Notes: a model not told the origin generated them from the sequence alone. A stretch of DNA of 64,000 bases from Myoxocephalus aenaeus (GCA_038501785.1 JBAMJR010000180.1:5971001-6035000); one strand, 5' to 3'; counted from the stretch's first letter, positions 10,681 through 23,485 are shown. Made by a program: numbers and translations.

Positions 10681-10708
10681 TATTTGGATGATTTCAATCA
10701 TCCAAATA
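10681..10708. repeat. 13-bp inverted repeat in the transposon 5' leader
   Basis: TATTTGGATGATT at 10681-10693 is mirrored by its exact complement at 10696-10708 with a 2-nt centre. It lies about 100 bp upstream of the transposase start, inside the element. It could be a hairpin in the leader RNA or a binding site, but no role is shown by the sequence. Confidence 0.7.
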
Positions 10709-10810
10709 GCCCTGAGACACAATACCATCCATGAGTTTCATTGAAAAACCAAAATATGAATGTTTATGACCCTTAAATACAATTTGCCTAATAATGTGGA
10801 ACGCGGTGTA

Positions 10811-10862
10811 GAGCTCGTGCAGCAGCAGCAGCAGATGGACCTGCAATGCTGCTCTGCAACAC

Positions 10863-10928
<66 letters not shown>

Positions 10929-11817
10929 TGTCTGTCTGTTACTACCCCGGGACTCACCTCTGGCTTCTACCGTAACAGACGGCTCTGGGTCATTATAGCA
11001 GGTCCAGGAATGACGAGCAATGCAGTGATGGATTATAGTTGGTGTGAATGCAAGTGTGTGTGTGTGTGAGAGTGAATCAGGTCACCTCCACTCCCTCCTG
11101 ACCTTCCCCACTTTCCACTACACCTCCTCTCTCCTTCTATCCAGCCCTCCTTCCCGCCTTCTCAGCAGCAGCTCCCTGCAAAGGCTATTATCGCAGCCCT
11201 TTTTTTTTTTTTTAAGTCAGGAAACACTCACAGCCCATGTGAACATTTGTGTTGAATGACTGTAAACCATTAAACACGTTTCCCTATCTTAGCGGACTTG
11301 TTGTTTTCTCTGCGATATAAAAATAAATGAGAAAGATACCTTGGGAGGGATTTGGATAGCGCTGCACTGTTTCATTTACTCTTTTCAATTACAGTGTACC
11401 TGGCAAAAGCATTGTGCTTTGTAATAGCACACGGGGCCTGTACTGCAGTGTGCTCTTATCTTTACAGTGTGTTTGCTTGTTTTCTTTGTCTCCATTGATA
11501 AGCAGCATCTACCAAAGCCTGTGTAGGTGGAATTATGTTCCACACTACTGATCTGAATCTGCTTTTGTTTCCATCTGTTGTTTGAAATGTAAGCAGTTGA
11601 TGGGCCACTGCGGTCAGGATTATGAGATGAACTAAGATCAACTCATACGCCTCAGCGCAACGCTCACACATTGAGCTTTGATGATATTGTATAACGATAT
11701 TTCATATTGTGCATTTTGCTCGTATTCTTTTTTTATTTCCAGTGATTTATTAAAAGGTGAATTTAAGAAAGTATGTAAAATCCAGAAAAAGGCCTAAGAC
11801 CCTGAAGGGTTAATATA
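10811..11817. other. Non-coding DNA with CAG and TG repeats
   Basis: Immediately beside the Tc1-like element lies a short (GCA)5 run (about 10819-10834). It is followed by (GT)n at 10868-10927 continuing as (TCTG)n to 10939, and a smaller TG run near 11055-11068. The open frames through the TG tract are artefacts of low complexity. No exon is supported. Confidence 0.6.
10868..10939. repeat. (GT)n/(TCTG)n microsatellite
   Basis: About 30 uninterrupted GT units from 10868 to 10927, then three TCTG-type units. A compound dinucleotide-tetranucleotide microsatellite of this length is expected to be polymorphic. Confidence 0.95.
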
Positions 11818-13040
11818 CAGTAAGTCCGCTTCTTTAAGATAACATTGCATTTCATGTGGGGTCCCCCAAGGCTCTACACTTGGTTCACTCCCTTTCTCCA
11901 TTTATATACACCCGTTAGGTAACATAACCCCAAAGCACCATCTCTCCTTTTACATCGCATTGTAAGACTAGTAATTATCCCTAATTCCCTTGAAAGTTAA
12001 TATTAAAAAAAATGTGTTCGGCAAAAATGTAAAACTCCCATTTCTAATATTAACAATATACTCAATAAATGTTTTATTTCCGTCTTTACTATTTACAAAT
12101 TTTGCCCCAATTTGCTTTCATTCAAGAAGGTATGTCAATGGAGAGAGGCACAACCCAGTATAAAGTCTGCCAATCCCCCGCTGCTGCTTGTCAAGCTCAA
12201 CTGCTTTGAGAGCACAGTAATAGCTGAAGGAGACTCAGACGACCATGTTTACGTTTCGTTCAACTCCGAGCTTCTCCCATCTGGATTGTGGCGGTTGGAC
12301 AGTAAGAAGACACGGTTCACTGGCGTGTTATTCAATCAATCGAACTGAAACGGTGAAAGGGAAAGGGGACAAAGATAAGATTTAGAAAAAAGGAGGGCAA
12401 CATATAACCCACCACCTCACCGCCCATTCTCAGTGGAAAAGATCACAATAACCGACCTCAATATCTGTCAAATCCTGGATGGCTGCAAACATTCTGCAGC
12501 ACTACGACAATAGATCATTTCATTTGGACCACAGCATTTCTCTTCATCGCCACGTTTTATTTTTTTCGTGAAATCACATTGAAATGATCAATAAGTCACA
12601 TTCCATTCAACATTGAGGTTACACAAACAAAGGAATGAGGTCGTTAAATCAAGTTTCAATCAGCTCTGTATTGCCTCTTAATTTGGATCAATTCCTTGTA
12701 CCTCTGACCTGGAGAAAGTCACCCATCTGATTACTGCAACGCTTTCTGTTTTTGCGCATCTGTGTCGTTTTCACCCCACCTAGTTCAAAATACAGCAGAA
12801 TGGGTCTTAACAATGTCAAAAAAGAGGGACCGCATTATTTATATTCTCGCCATAGACTGGCTCCCTGTTAGCTGCAGAATTTAATTCAAAATCCAGCTCC
12901 TTGTTAAAAAAAAAAAAATCTCAAAACCGTACTGCCCGAGATCTGAGATCCTGCCACGTATTTATCCCATTATATTAAGGTTATCAAGAGTCAACTTAAA
13001 TTGCCCCTAACTTTGCATAACCTTATCTCATCTAATTAAT
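11818..13040 (+). pseudogene. Decayed Rex1-like LINE (reverse transcriptase remnants)
   Basis: Two separated pieces of a non-LTR retrotransposon ORF are legible on the + strand. At about 11852-11960 the translation gives SCGVPQGSTLGSLPFSIYIH and then PLGNITPKHHLSFY, matching the conserved reverse-transcriptase motif around VPQGS and the residues after it. At about 12730-12900 SDYCNAFCFCASVSFSPHLV is followed by VLTMSKKRDRI and LAIDWLPVSCRI, the C-terminal region of Rex1/L2-type proteins. Between them, frames are broken by stops and indels, and 12060-12400 is unrecognised and may be an insertion. The copy is old and inactive. Rex1 is the best guess; another L2/CR1-related clade is possible. 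Confidence 0.7.
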
Positions 13041-16000
13041 AGTTAATCTGTTCTCTTTGATGAGCTGTAAATCCCTATGGCAGTAAATGTGACAATGAGT
13101 TGCAAGATCCGAGCTTTGGAGCGAATCGATTGCCTCTCAGCTAGCAGCTCATAACTAACAGTGCAATCTACGGTGAAAGAGCTAACAATTTTTTGCCTGA
13201 TGGCCGACCGGCGGCAGCGGCACTATCAGCTGTAACCACGGCGCCAGTGCAGAGCAACACAAGAGCAAACCAGTGTAGCACGCTCGCGTGCACTAGCATG
13301 CACTAAAAGCAGGCGTGGCCGGCCCGGCTATGTCAGCAAAGCAAGTGGACGCTAGCCTAAGGTTGCAACACACATCGAGGGAGACTTCACGACTTGATTC
13401 TCTGCTCGGGTAGACATTACTCCTATATATCTTTGCATGGATAATATTTGTTTGCTGCTGTATTAATGTTCATGTTAAATACAGCTCCTTCAAAGTGCTT
13501 TATGAAGTACGCTGTGCTGTAAAAGAGCCGTTTAGGGTGGTATGGTACCTCAAGATGTCAACAAAGGGAGCAGACTCTCTTCTGATATCTCAAAAATATA
13601 GAAGAACATTTTGTGAGATGTAGTTCGCAATGGTTGAGAACTCATGTAGTGTAAACAGAGCAGAGGAGAGGGAGTCCCAGAGCCCCGGGGCGCTGTGTGT
13701 TGAGAGCAGAGGTAGAGGAACTACTCCGATCGTTTACTTGAAGGTTGAGTCAGCGATTCTAGAGAGAGATTGTTGATATTTGAACTCAAGACCTAAATGA
13801 ATATCTCCAGATGTACCACCCCTCCTGCTCTCATTGCCGTACTCTCTACATCCATCTTCTTTCCTCTTTCCTTCCGCCCCCTCTTGCTGATTGGCTGCAA
13901 CCGTGTTGTGTGGTTCAGTTTGAGCCCCGTTGTATGTATCCCATGCAGACACTGGATTGATTTCAGCACATACGCAGAACGAAGAGCTAGCAGATCGAGT
14001 GTAGAGTATTCAGAAAAACGGCCCGTGTTTCAAATAGGACATTATTGGCTTAATACTTATACATCAATGTATGAGCAGCATTTCACTGTTCAAGCTGCTC
14101 AAAGTGGAACTACTTTGAATACAGTTTGGTCATTTGGTCCACTGGTTCCCAACCAAGGGTTCCTGACCCTCTAAGGGTCACAAGATAAATGAGAGGGCAG
14201 TGATATGATTAATGGGAGAGCAAAAAAAGAACAAAACACGTTCTCATACATAAATCTGCATTCAGTATTCATGCCTTGTGAAATATGGGAAACCTTTATC
14301 TCAATGGGCTTTTCAAATGAAGTTTAGAGGGGATCTGTCTCTTGGTGGAATAACTAACATTAATATCTAAAACATGATAATGGGCCTCAACTACTCACTG
14401 TTTCTTTATCAAAGAGGTCACAAACCCATGCATTGGATTTCATAAGTTTTTAATGTATTGCAGTCGTCTGGCGTCCAGTATGATCACTCTAAACAAACAG
14501 CTAATCAACGATGATATTGTATGTTAATAAATATAGGAGTGATGATACAGTATGTGCTTCTTTAAATCTATGCCATGTTCTAAGCAGACCGGATGGCATG
14601 CAGCAGAAAATACTTGAGACTTTGCATGGACTGGAGCACAAAGACGTGAGACATGATTGACCGGGTGGGAGACAGATCTGCTCTTCATGTTACCTGGTTA
14701 AGCACAGGCAGGCAGATGGGATGATAATCATGAGGGTGCAGGTCAGGACTGGGCCGAGAGCTGAAGGGTGTCTCCGTCGAGTGGGCCACCCTGTAACCGG
14801 TTATTGTGACAAATGTTAACAGTTGGGAAAGTAGACGGAAGAAAGTACTTTTGTCATCTTTATTCATGACAAAAACAGCAGTAATGTATGCATGGCTAAG
14901 TCAGGATCCAGGGGATCTGAGACAGTGGTCGGTTGCCCGGTGGTGGGACAATTCCATGCTGTTTTGTATTTCTGCTGTTCACTGGTTAGCTGGCTCCTCA
15001 CACGTATGTGTTAGTGTGCATGTATGTGTGTGCATGTGTCACATATTTGTCACATACAATCTGTCATCTCAATTTACCATATTTTTTAAACTTTAATACA
15101 TGCCACTCTTCAAATTGAATGCTGAGCTGAAAATGTTCTATATCAATTTGTAAAAATGTGAGCCTGTTGTAACGAGTGAGCAGTATGCTGCCTTCAAGGC
15201 TCGAATCAGACTTTCGAGTTGAGCAAAAAAGAAAAAGAAAAGAAGGTCAATATTTGGGCATTTCAAATGTTAAAGTGTGTTATGCAGCTGCATTGTATTT
15301 TGTTTTGCTGAAGCAATTTTGATGTTGTTGGTATTTTTATCAATAAGTTAAATTATTTCCATCGTCTGTCTCAGAGGTTTGGGTTGCAGAACCTCAACCA
15401 TTGCAAACTCTTTGTGTAAAGTGTGTTAAAAAAAAACACACACAAACAATTCTTACTCACCTAAGGATTGAATAATGTGAAAATCTGGGTTCGATCCCTA
15501 CCCGTGGCGATTCTTTATAGTTTCTATGTATTTTAACCTAGTTTTAGCGAATCCATGGCTGTTTGGAAATACAGAGCACACAAAAGGAAACTTCAGAATT
15601 GGATTTCTCTGCACGAGTGGTTTGCAAGGTTGCTTCAGATATTTCAGACTTGGCACCAGTGGAGTCCATCACGAAGAACATGAAATGTAATTGACCACAG
15701 CTGCTGTTCTTTGTGTCGGCCATTCAAGCCGACACAAATGTTGGAAAATGGGTGAATTTTTTTGAGTTAATAATAATTAATATAATTAAAATAGCACGTG
15801 CTTAATGGATTTGGAATACTGTGGAGCACAAAAGGCAAACTGGTGGTGTCCTCCAGTTTTCGGTCAAGGTTTGGGGTAAGGAAACTGTCTTGTCGACCAG
15901 GTAAAGCATATTTCATCTTGACGTGTGAACTTTGAAGGACACAGACTTGGAACTGGGACAGAATTCTGCTCCATTGAAGTTTACACCAATACAAGGCAGG

Positions 16001-18930
16001 TAGCATCAGCAGCAGAAGGTACTTTTTTTTAAATACACCAGTTTTCTGTGCAACAATGGTACAAATATTACTGTAAAGAAGGTTGGTTTATCGAGGTTAT
16101 TATTACTGAATACCATATCAGTAATGCCAGACAGTCTTTTGGAAACAAACACATTAAACATATATTTTTTTTAAATCAAATAATATAAACATGGATGACT
16201 GGCATTCAGACTGAAATGTGTGCAAACTGAGCTGGAAAGCTTGGTGCATGGATGAAAGCCAAATGCAACAAAGTGGATTGGCAAAGGGCTTTGTGAAGTA
16301 GTAGTCGTGACGCACATAAAGCATGTCACCAGGACTTCCATTGCAGCTTCCACTCCACTGAAGAAACTACGGCAGGAGAAAACATTGGGTTTGAAGTCTG
16401 ATAAAGAGCCTTTGAAATTCCTCAAATAATACATGAAACAGACATAAATACCAAGTTTATACATCGCCCAATTTGTGGAATGGTACATATTAACCAGGAC
16501 TCAGTGCCTGCGTGGCTGTGGCTGCGCCAACGCGGTGCAGTTATACGTCTGAACACAAAGAGGTAACAGGATGCTTGGGTGATACAGTACGTTGGTGGCT
16601 GATGGGAGGATTACCTTGATGCTGCCTGAGGTCTGAAGCACACAAGAGAGGACTGCTTCATCTTCTTGGGATGTAACGCTGGGTTGTAGCTGATATATGA
16701 AGGGGGCGACGATCCCTCTGGTGCTGTATGGTGCTGTGCCCAGAGGCCGCGGGCTTGTCATCCCTTTGCTTTACACATTTACCCTGTAATTCACCAGAGA
16801 GAGAGAGAGAGAGAGAATCTGTCAGGGGAGATTTAGAGAGAAGATTCTGGTTTCGTCGATATTATTAGCTATGAAATGAGGCTATTATCCCAAGAAATGA
16901 AGCACCTGCAGTTTCCCTGTCTCACCTAATAAGCAATGAGTCATTCAAGGTTTTATGTTGGGTTGTTATTGACTTGTGTGGCTTCGGGCAAATTCCTTCT
17001 CCCTTAATTATTTTCGTTACCCTTTAGCCTCCCTGCATTGCCTCTGTTTCTGACGGTAAACTATGCAGATGAAAACATGTGTTTGTGGCGATGATGAAGA
17101 CGATGAGCGCGGGGAGGGAAAAAAAAGACGACAAAGATGAAACGATAAGAAGAAATGTGACTCGGGGAGAAAAAGTGTAAGGAAGGAGGAGATAAGGATG
17201 TGTCACAGGGGAGGAATAAAGAGAGAAATGTGCAACAACAGCCCACAATTACTGCGCCTTCTTGTCCACGGCCTCCTAATTACGAGAATAGAGGGAGAAT
17301 GCAGATTAAAGGGGAGGGCCTGGAGATAGGCCTGTGGGTCTCCAGTCCTCAGAGAGAATCACATCCAGGGAATCGCTCCGTTCATACAAAACAATGAGGG
17401 GGTCTACATTATTCATCTCCGGGAGGGAGAAATACAGAGGCAGCGAGAGGGGAAAAGGATGCAGCGAAACTAGAGTGGGGGTGGAGAGATAAGAAGTGAA
17501 GGCACAGCAGACTGCTTGGGAGAAGAATTATTTGGATTTGTGCATGTATGTGCACGTGTCTATTCGCTTCCTGAGGGCCCTTTTACATGTGTGCTTTTGG
17601 TTGAGCTTGTGTGGGGTTTTTCAGCAATTTTACCCACTTATTCATGGTTTAAATCCTGCTCAGCACCGACTCAGCCTTTCCACTCGACAATCACAAGCGA
17701 TTTGAGTTAGCCGTTTAGCGGCTAACGGTGCTGCTGCACTGTAGCGACTTGACAGGAAGTAACGCTGCTGAAAGGCTGTTGCTTCCATGTCTTCAGAGGT
17801 TGGTAAAACTAGGATTGCGTTTCCTCACATCGGACGTTTCTCTTTTTTCACATCACAGGTGTTATTGATATTTTTCTTACATAACTGTGCCTGGCCATAG
17901 ACGTCATTATCAGTGAATGACTGCAGTTTGCAGGCTAAATGAAAACAAATACCAGATGTTCAATTCTGGCAGGTTTTTAGACCTACTTGTACTTGTTCCA
18001 CCCACCTTAAAGGAACTGCTAAGCTATAGGAATCATATCTGTTGCATATGCCAAGCTCTGCCTCTGGCTGCTGCGGGATCGATACACAGGCCTGTAAGAG
18101 GAAAGCATAATTTAGTTAGATTTGCACTATGAATTAGCTAACAAGGAATGGTAGAGGGTTTACTGTGCATCAGGGTGCTGGTTTCTTTGGATTCTTTGTT
18201 GCGTTTTTGTTACAGATGTTTGTCTGTATTTAATTTCGACAAGTGAAAACAGCTGGATGATAGAATCTGTTAGGAATGCAATCATATTCTGCTGCTTGAT
18301 AGCAAGTTTTTGCGCAGTATACTGCAAGTTAAACTCAGTGGCAGAAGACAAAGATGGCAAACATGGCAAACCATCTGAAATTACAGCCGCCAAAAAATGT
18401 GACTCCGCTTGTGAGTTTGCTTCATTATGCAGCGAGGCCTGAGAGTCAAGTATTATAAAAACACTGAGAAGTTGTAAATGTTTAATTCTGCCTAAGAGGT
18501 TTTGTGTCATAGTTCTTGTTTGTCAGTTAGTTCCACTGTTAAACAAAAACTCCATGATTGACACTAATGCAGTGTGACTATGTGGACTGGTTTAAGTGGG
18601 TTGTTTTCATCTTATTAAGAGGATGCATCTCCACAAAATAAGAAATAAAAAATACAACTATATAAGGGAAAATAGTAGGCCATGGGCCAAGGAAGAAACG
18701 GTCATTTGTTGGTGTACATAGCGCCACCGTGTGGTCACATATAACGCACATCACAATTTTGGTATGGAAGCAAAGTTCATCTGAAAAATACACTGTTTGA
18801 CATTTAGAATTTCTGTCCAAAAAGTGTTTTATTTCAAGGATTAACTCAACAAAATGTATATCGTATATCTCATGTTATGAACAATATAATGTAAAATGAT
18901 TAAATCATTTTCCAATCTCACAGAAACAAT
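13041..18930. other. Non-coding intergenic DNA
   Basis: No supported gene. Minor features are a short inverted repeat (TTTGTGTCGGC and its complement, about 15711-15739), a (GA)n run at about 16798-16816, and a purine-rich block at about 17090-17500. Several open frames of 60-125 codons occur but none shows a domain, splice signals or a consistent codon pattern. A B-box-like GGTTCGATCCC near 15489 has no A-box partner. Confidence 0.5.
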
Positions 18931-18933
18931 TGT

Positions 18934-18968
18934 AAAGGGTCAAAGTGTCTTTTACACTTTGACCCTTT
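18934..18968. repeat. Perfect 15-bp inverted repeat
   Basis: AAAGGGTCAAAGTGT at 18934-18948 pairs exactly with ACACTTTGACCCTTT at 18954-18968 across a 5-nt loop. It is isolated, with no transposon ends around it, so it is annotated only as a potential hairpin or cruciform. Confidence 0.8.
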
Positions 18969-21027
18969 CCACATTTACTGTCGGTCACTAGCAGTCATCT
19001 CAGTGAGATAACTCTGTCAACACATCTGTTTACAACAACTTTACAAAAACTTAATTAAAAAGAATAAATCTGTGCACGAACGAGGCAATTTCACACCTTT
19101 GCTTTTAAGTTATGTAGACAGTCATTTGGTGGGTGCGCACACTCTGAAAAGTCTTAATTATTCACCCATTATTTCTTTAAAGGCATCCCATAATTTAGAG
19201 TTACACAGAGAACCAACAACTTAAGTGAAGAGTGGGTACGTGATGGTTTTTCCGGACTCATACGAGCTCCTTTCCATCCGTCAGACTCCAGGTCGTTGTA
19301 CTTCTGCAAGGAATTCCTCTCTCTTGTTACCTCGTCGGTTTTCACCTTGAACATTTCTGCCGCAGCCAAAGCAATCCTCCTCAGCACGGCCTGAACTCTC
19401 TCTAATAGCACTGAATAGCAAGAGGGGGGGGATGACCCTTGGGGGCCAACTCAGAGCAATCCGTTTCCAAGGAGATTGAGGAGATGTTGGGAAAAAGCTG
19501 AGGTCAAACGTTTGTCGCTGTACAGATGTGGTGTGTGATTGTCTTCCCTTACAGACGGAGCGTTGGGCCTTTGCATTGCCAGTTGACCCAAAGATACGGA
19601 TTGATGACACCATCAGAGGCGGATAGACAAATACCTTTCCTTTTTTACTTACACTTTCAGTGCGTCTTCATACTATATACTGGAAGCACTCTGAATGTAT
19701 AGCGTGTGCTTAAGTGGACTGCGAACTTGTGTGAGAATCATATTCAGGGCTTTTTTGCTGACCATTTTGTATTTTCTGAATTAAATGAAATACCTCAAAG
19801 TCAGAAGCGATCCCTCGGCGTGAACGAGCCAGCAAACAAACTAAAACGTGCACGATGCCCCATGGTGCTCCACGTACCGCAGGGTAACAGAGATGATGTT
19901 CACAGAGTTGGCCAGAGCACTTATCATATCATCGAGTGCCACACTCTTAAAAACACAAGGCAAAAAATGTAAGAAAGTCCCATTCCCACAGGAATAAAAA
20001 TGCTCACACTCATTAAGGAAATGTTTGGTTTTACCTCTGTGGATCCGAGCTCGTGGTCCTCGCTGTTTGCGAGGCAGCGTGAAACATTTGAAGTGTGGCT
20101 TGGGACCATAACAGCTTATGGCAAAGCACATATTATTGATGGAAAGTTTGAGGCAAAGAGGGAAACCAAATAGAAAACTTGCACACACACACACACACGT
20201 TTATTATGTGTATCTCACAGAGCATACAGGCATAAGATAAAACAACTTCTTAGATATATGATCACATTATGCAGGTTTTCACACAGGTATAGGTAGAGCC
20301 TGTGGATCTGGGGAAAACACAGAACACACTATCTGACATCGGGAGGAAGATGTGAGATCAGCCGGCCTCGCTCACAGGTCACACACAAAGCAGCTCACAG
20401 GTCTGAGCATGCAGAGAAAACATCATCAGAGCCGCAGTTCAATTAGACATCTGCTCACACACACAGAGCCACTCACAGGCCGGCTTAAACTTTGTCAATG
20501 CTAGGCGTTTATGCAAAGCAGCCCTGAAAGGTGGCTTTTTGGAGCGCTACTTTCAAGCTTAGCGTGTCCTTTGAAGTGTGTTTTGTGTGTGTGTGCGTTG
20601 TCTCCAGTGCACGTCGGTGTTTGGCAGCAGGTAGGCGTTACGCAAGAATACACAGGCTTCTTCTGGGAATGAGGAAAACATTACTCTGATGTTAATCTAA
20701 GAAAAAGCAGATATTTGCTTTATTTATTTTTTTATAAGCCCATAGGTGATCATTTGTGACTTTCGTGTTTTGCCAGCACATTAGTATAAGTGCAGTGTTC
20801 ACCTGCCGTGTAGAATCCATGCTCAACCAGAGATTGGGCGTCCATTTATCAGCTGCCATGCTTTTAGCAACAAATGAAAACTAACATTTTAACTAAAATC
20901 CACTGCCGTGTTCACAATGATTTGTCTATAAACTGTCACTTAAGCACGCTGTCGACAATGTACCGAGCGTTGTGCCAAAGTTTTGTGTTATTTTCTATTT
21001 TTGCTGACAGCGAGAAAGACCGAAGGG

Positions 21028-21029
<2 letters not shown>
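18969..21029. other. Non-coding intergenic DNA
   Basis: No exon recognised. There is a short (CA)n run at about 20183-20198 and a few open frames (for example 19169-19613 and 19841-20194 on the minus strand) without family resemblance. Confidence 0.5.

Positions 21030-21113
<84 letters not shown>
21030..21113. repeat. (GT)42 microsatellite
   Basis: An 84-bp uninterrupted alternating GT tract, the longest dinucleotide run in the window. Such alternating purine-pyrimidine DNA can adopt Z-form and is usually highly polymorphic. Long open frames across it are low-complexity artefacts. Confidence 0.97.
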
Positions 21114-21115
<2 letters not shown>

Positions 21116-23315
21116 TATTGCTGAGTATGTTGCCGGGTATCCTTTTTCCTGCGTATCATTCATTTAGCTGCCAAGACTCAGGTTTTGATAGGAATGCCAG
21201 GCCAAATTATGCATGCACTCTTATTTATTATTATCTTTTTATGAAAAGAAGAAAACTCATTCTCTTTTCATCTCTTGTCTTAGTGTATTTCTCCTACACA
21301 CACGCACAGACTCTTATCGTAAGTGTGTGGGCATGTTTTCCTAATGCAGCCTACTCTTGTTTGACACAGAGCATATTTGGCTTAAAAAAAGAAAAAAGAA
21401 AAGAAAACAGATGGATCTGAGGGGCGAGCCTGGCTCATTGATCTTCCAGGAACAGAGTGCCATTTGTTTCCATGCAGAGGTTAGATAGAGCACAGTGGAG
21501 GTGGATGAAGAATCCGAATCCCATTATAGATCCTCCTCTTGTTGAAACTTGCCTGCTGTTTGTGTTGCAGGCCAATATTGTATTGATCCGGGACCCAAAG
21601 TTGGAGAAAACAAAATCAAAAAGTGGTCCACGATATTTGGAAACACAAAACAACCAACACTTATTTTGTGAAAATGACTGAGAAGAAAACAAATTTAATG
21701 AAAATTGTATTTATTTATTTAGATTTTTTTCAATTAGTGGTTTATTTGTAAGATTTCATGTGTGCAAACTTGGATCTTATCTGAGATTAAAGTGGTACAT
21801 TTACAGGACTAATATACATACACTGTATGTATATTAGAGAGAGAGCGAGAGATTGTACAACTGTGGGACTGCAGCTCAGTCAGCGAAAGCTAACTTCTCA
21901 TTTCACATCATGCAGACCGAGTGGAAGCATACTGTATGAGCCCGTGGCCATCAACTGGGAAATGTACCAAAGTGAGTCAGACGAGCTGCTAATGCCGCGG
22001 CCGGGCAGCGGGAAGATTGTGCTCCACTTTTGCAACATGTTGGGGGTCGCCGCCAAAATGAGGTGGAACATTTGGCTTTGTGGCAGCAGCGTGCGCGCAG
22101 TGAGCAGCCTAACCTGTTGAGAAGTATCCTAAATAAAACAACAGGTCAATCATATAATGTGGCTGATTGTGTTGTTGTTTTTTGGACATGATTCGACTGA
22201 TTAGAGTGTTGATAATTGAGTCTTTCTTCTCCTCAGTGTGTCCTCCTGCTGTAACTGTGACCATCTGTGGACATGAAGGGGACAGCCTCTGAGACACTCG
22301 GTGGGATGTCTGACAGCATTTTAACAGTGTGTTGAAATACATATTCAATATATTTACAAATTGTTTTACTCACAAAGATGAGCCAAAAGAAAAGAAAAAT
22401 CACAAAAAGACAAATATGGTTTCTGAAAACTAACACTGGGTTTCAGCGATGCCAATAGATCTCAATATATCATGTTCTGTGGTAACAGCTGATGTAAGTG
22501 ACAAGTCTTGCTGCTAACAGGCAGCGGGTTCCTGCTTCCTGCCAGCTGCATGGAAACAGAAACAGTTTGTTCGTCAGTATTTGTACCTGTGCACTCATAT
22601 ATCTGTGTTTGTACACTTGTCAAAAAAGCAGCAACACTCGACCTTGAAGGTTCATTTTTCTTTTGTGAACCCTATGTTGCAATGCATGATGGTACTGGAG
22701 ATTTAGGCACCATGGACCAGTTACTGTGACAAATGCAACACCAATTATGAGTAGAAATGTGTCAGAGTTGTTATTCTTTAGTGCAGAAGTGCAGTGTTGT
22801 CCATTATTATAGTATTGCACTTTATCGGGAGATTGAAAGAGACCAATTTTGAAATACCAGTCAAAATGGTGGCAACAATGTCCTGTTTTTTTTTCTTTTC
22901 TTAATATAGGTTAAGCTCCAAAAACGATGGATCCATATGCTTCCCATAATGCAACCCTGCCTTGTAAAAGCCCATTTAATCTGTCTCCAAGCGCTCAGTT
23001 TGTAACAAACGGCCGAGAGGTGTGGAATGCTGCTAAAATACGTTGCGATGTTTGAAGTGAAACGTGTAAACTGCATCGATACAGTGACCGAACATTATCG
23101 GGAATTTTGTTCCATTTCAGCTCAAGGTGAGTCTTGGATAAAGTCTTTATTGCGTTTTAATTTAATTTAATTTACCGCTGCGCTCGTTTCTCTCCTCTGA
23201 TCTCTGTGTTTCACTTAGGGGCGGAGCTTAAACAGTGTGCGCGGCGTGGAGCTGAAAGTCACTTGACAATCTGGAAACGTTTGGCTCATAGCCAGCTTTA
23301 TATATTACATTTTGT
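21114..23315. other. Non-coding intergenic DNA
   Basis: No gene seen. A perfect 14-bp palindrome, CTAATATACATACA and its complement with a one-base centre, lies at 21809-21837, followed by a short GA run. Open frames are short and unrelated to known families. Confidence 0.5.
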
Positions 23316-23485
23316 TGCGTGATTTTTAAAAATATATTAAACATTTGTCGCAGGATTTTTTTATATATATTAGACTTTTGTTTTATGATTTTTTATATAT
23401 TAGACTTTTGTCGTATTCATTTTTCATATATTAGACTTTTGCCGTATAATTGTTTTATATATTGGACTTTTGGTGTATGGTTTTT
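23316..23485. repeat. Minisatellite, about five copies of a 30-33 bp unit
   Basis: A degenerate tandem array whose unit centres on ATATATTAGACTTTTG followed by a TGTCGTAT-like segment. Copies are recognisable from the recurrent TATATTAGACTTTTG core (about 23365, 23398, 23428 and 23458) plus a more diverged first copy (ATATATTAAACATTTGTC). Units vary from 30 to 33 bp. Confidence 0.8.

Larger units (their letters stand above)
9229..10808 (-). mobile_element. Complete Tc1/mariner (DD37E) transposon, 1580 bp
   Basis: Terminal inverted repeats CACCGCGTTCCACATTATTA start at 9229 and end, reversed, at 10808. TA duplications sit at 9227-9228 and 10809-10810, the exact target preference of Tc1/mariner. 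A related internal copy of the repeat core lies at about 9402-9427 on the left and at about 10600-10625 on the right, giving an IR/DR layout like that of other Tc1-type elements. One uninterrupted transposase gene lies on the minus strand between them. With both ends, a target duplication and an open frame, the copy appears structurally complete and recently inserted. It belongs to no host gene. Confidence 0.95.

Noticed and set aside
15485..15500. B-box-like GGTTCGATCCC
   Set aside because: No A box at the right distance and no foldable tRNA arms, so neither a tRNA gene nor a SINE is supported.
20874..21420. Open frames of 75-145 codons on both strands across the GT tract
   Set aside because: The length comes from the dinucleotide repeat, which has no stops in any frame. 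The flanks show no domain or splice signals.
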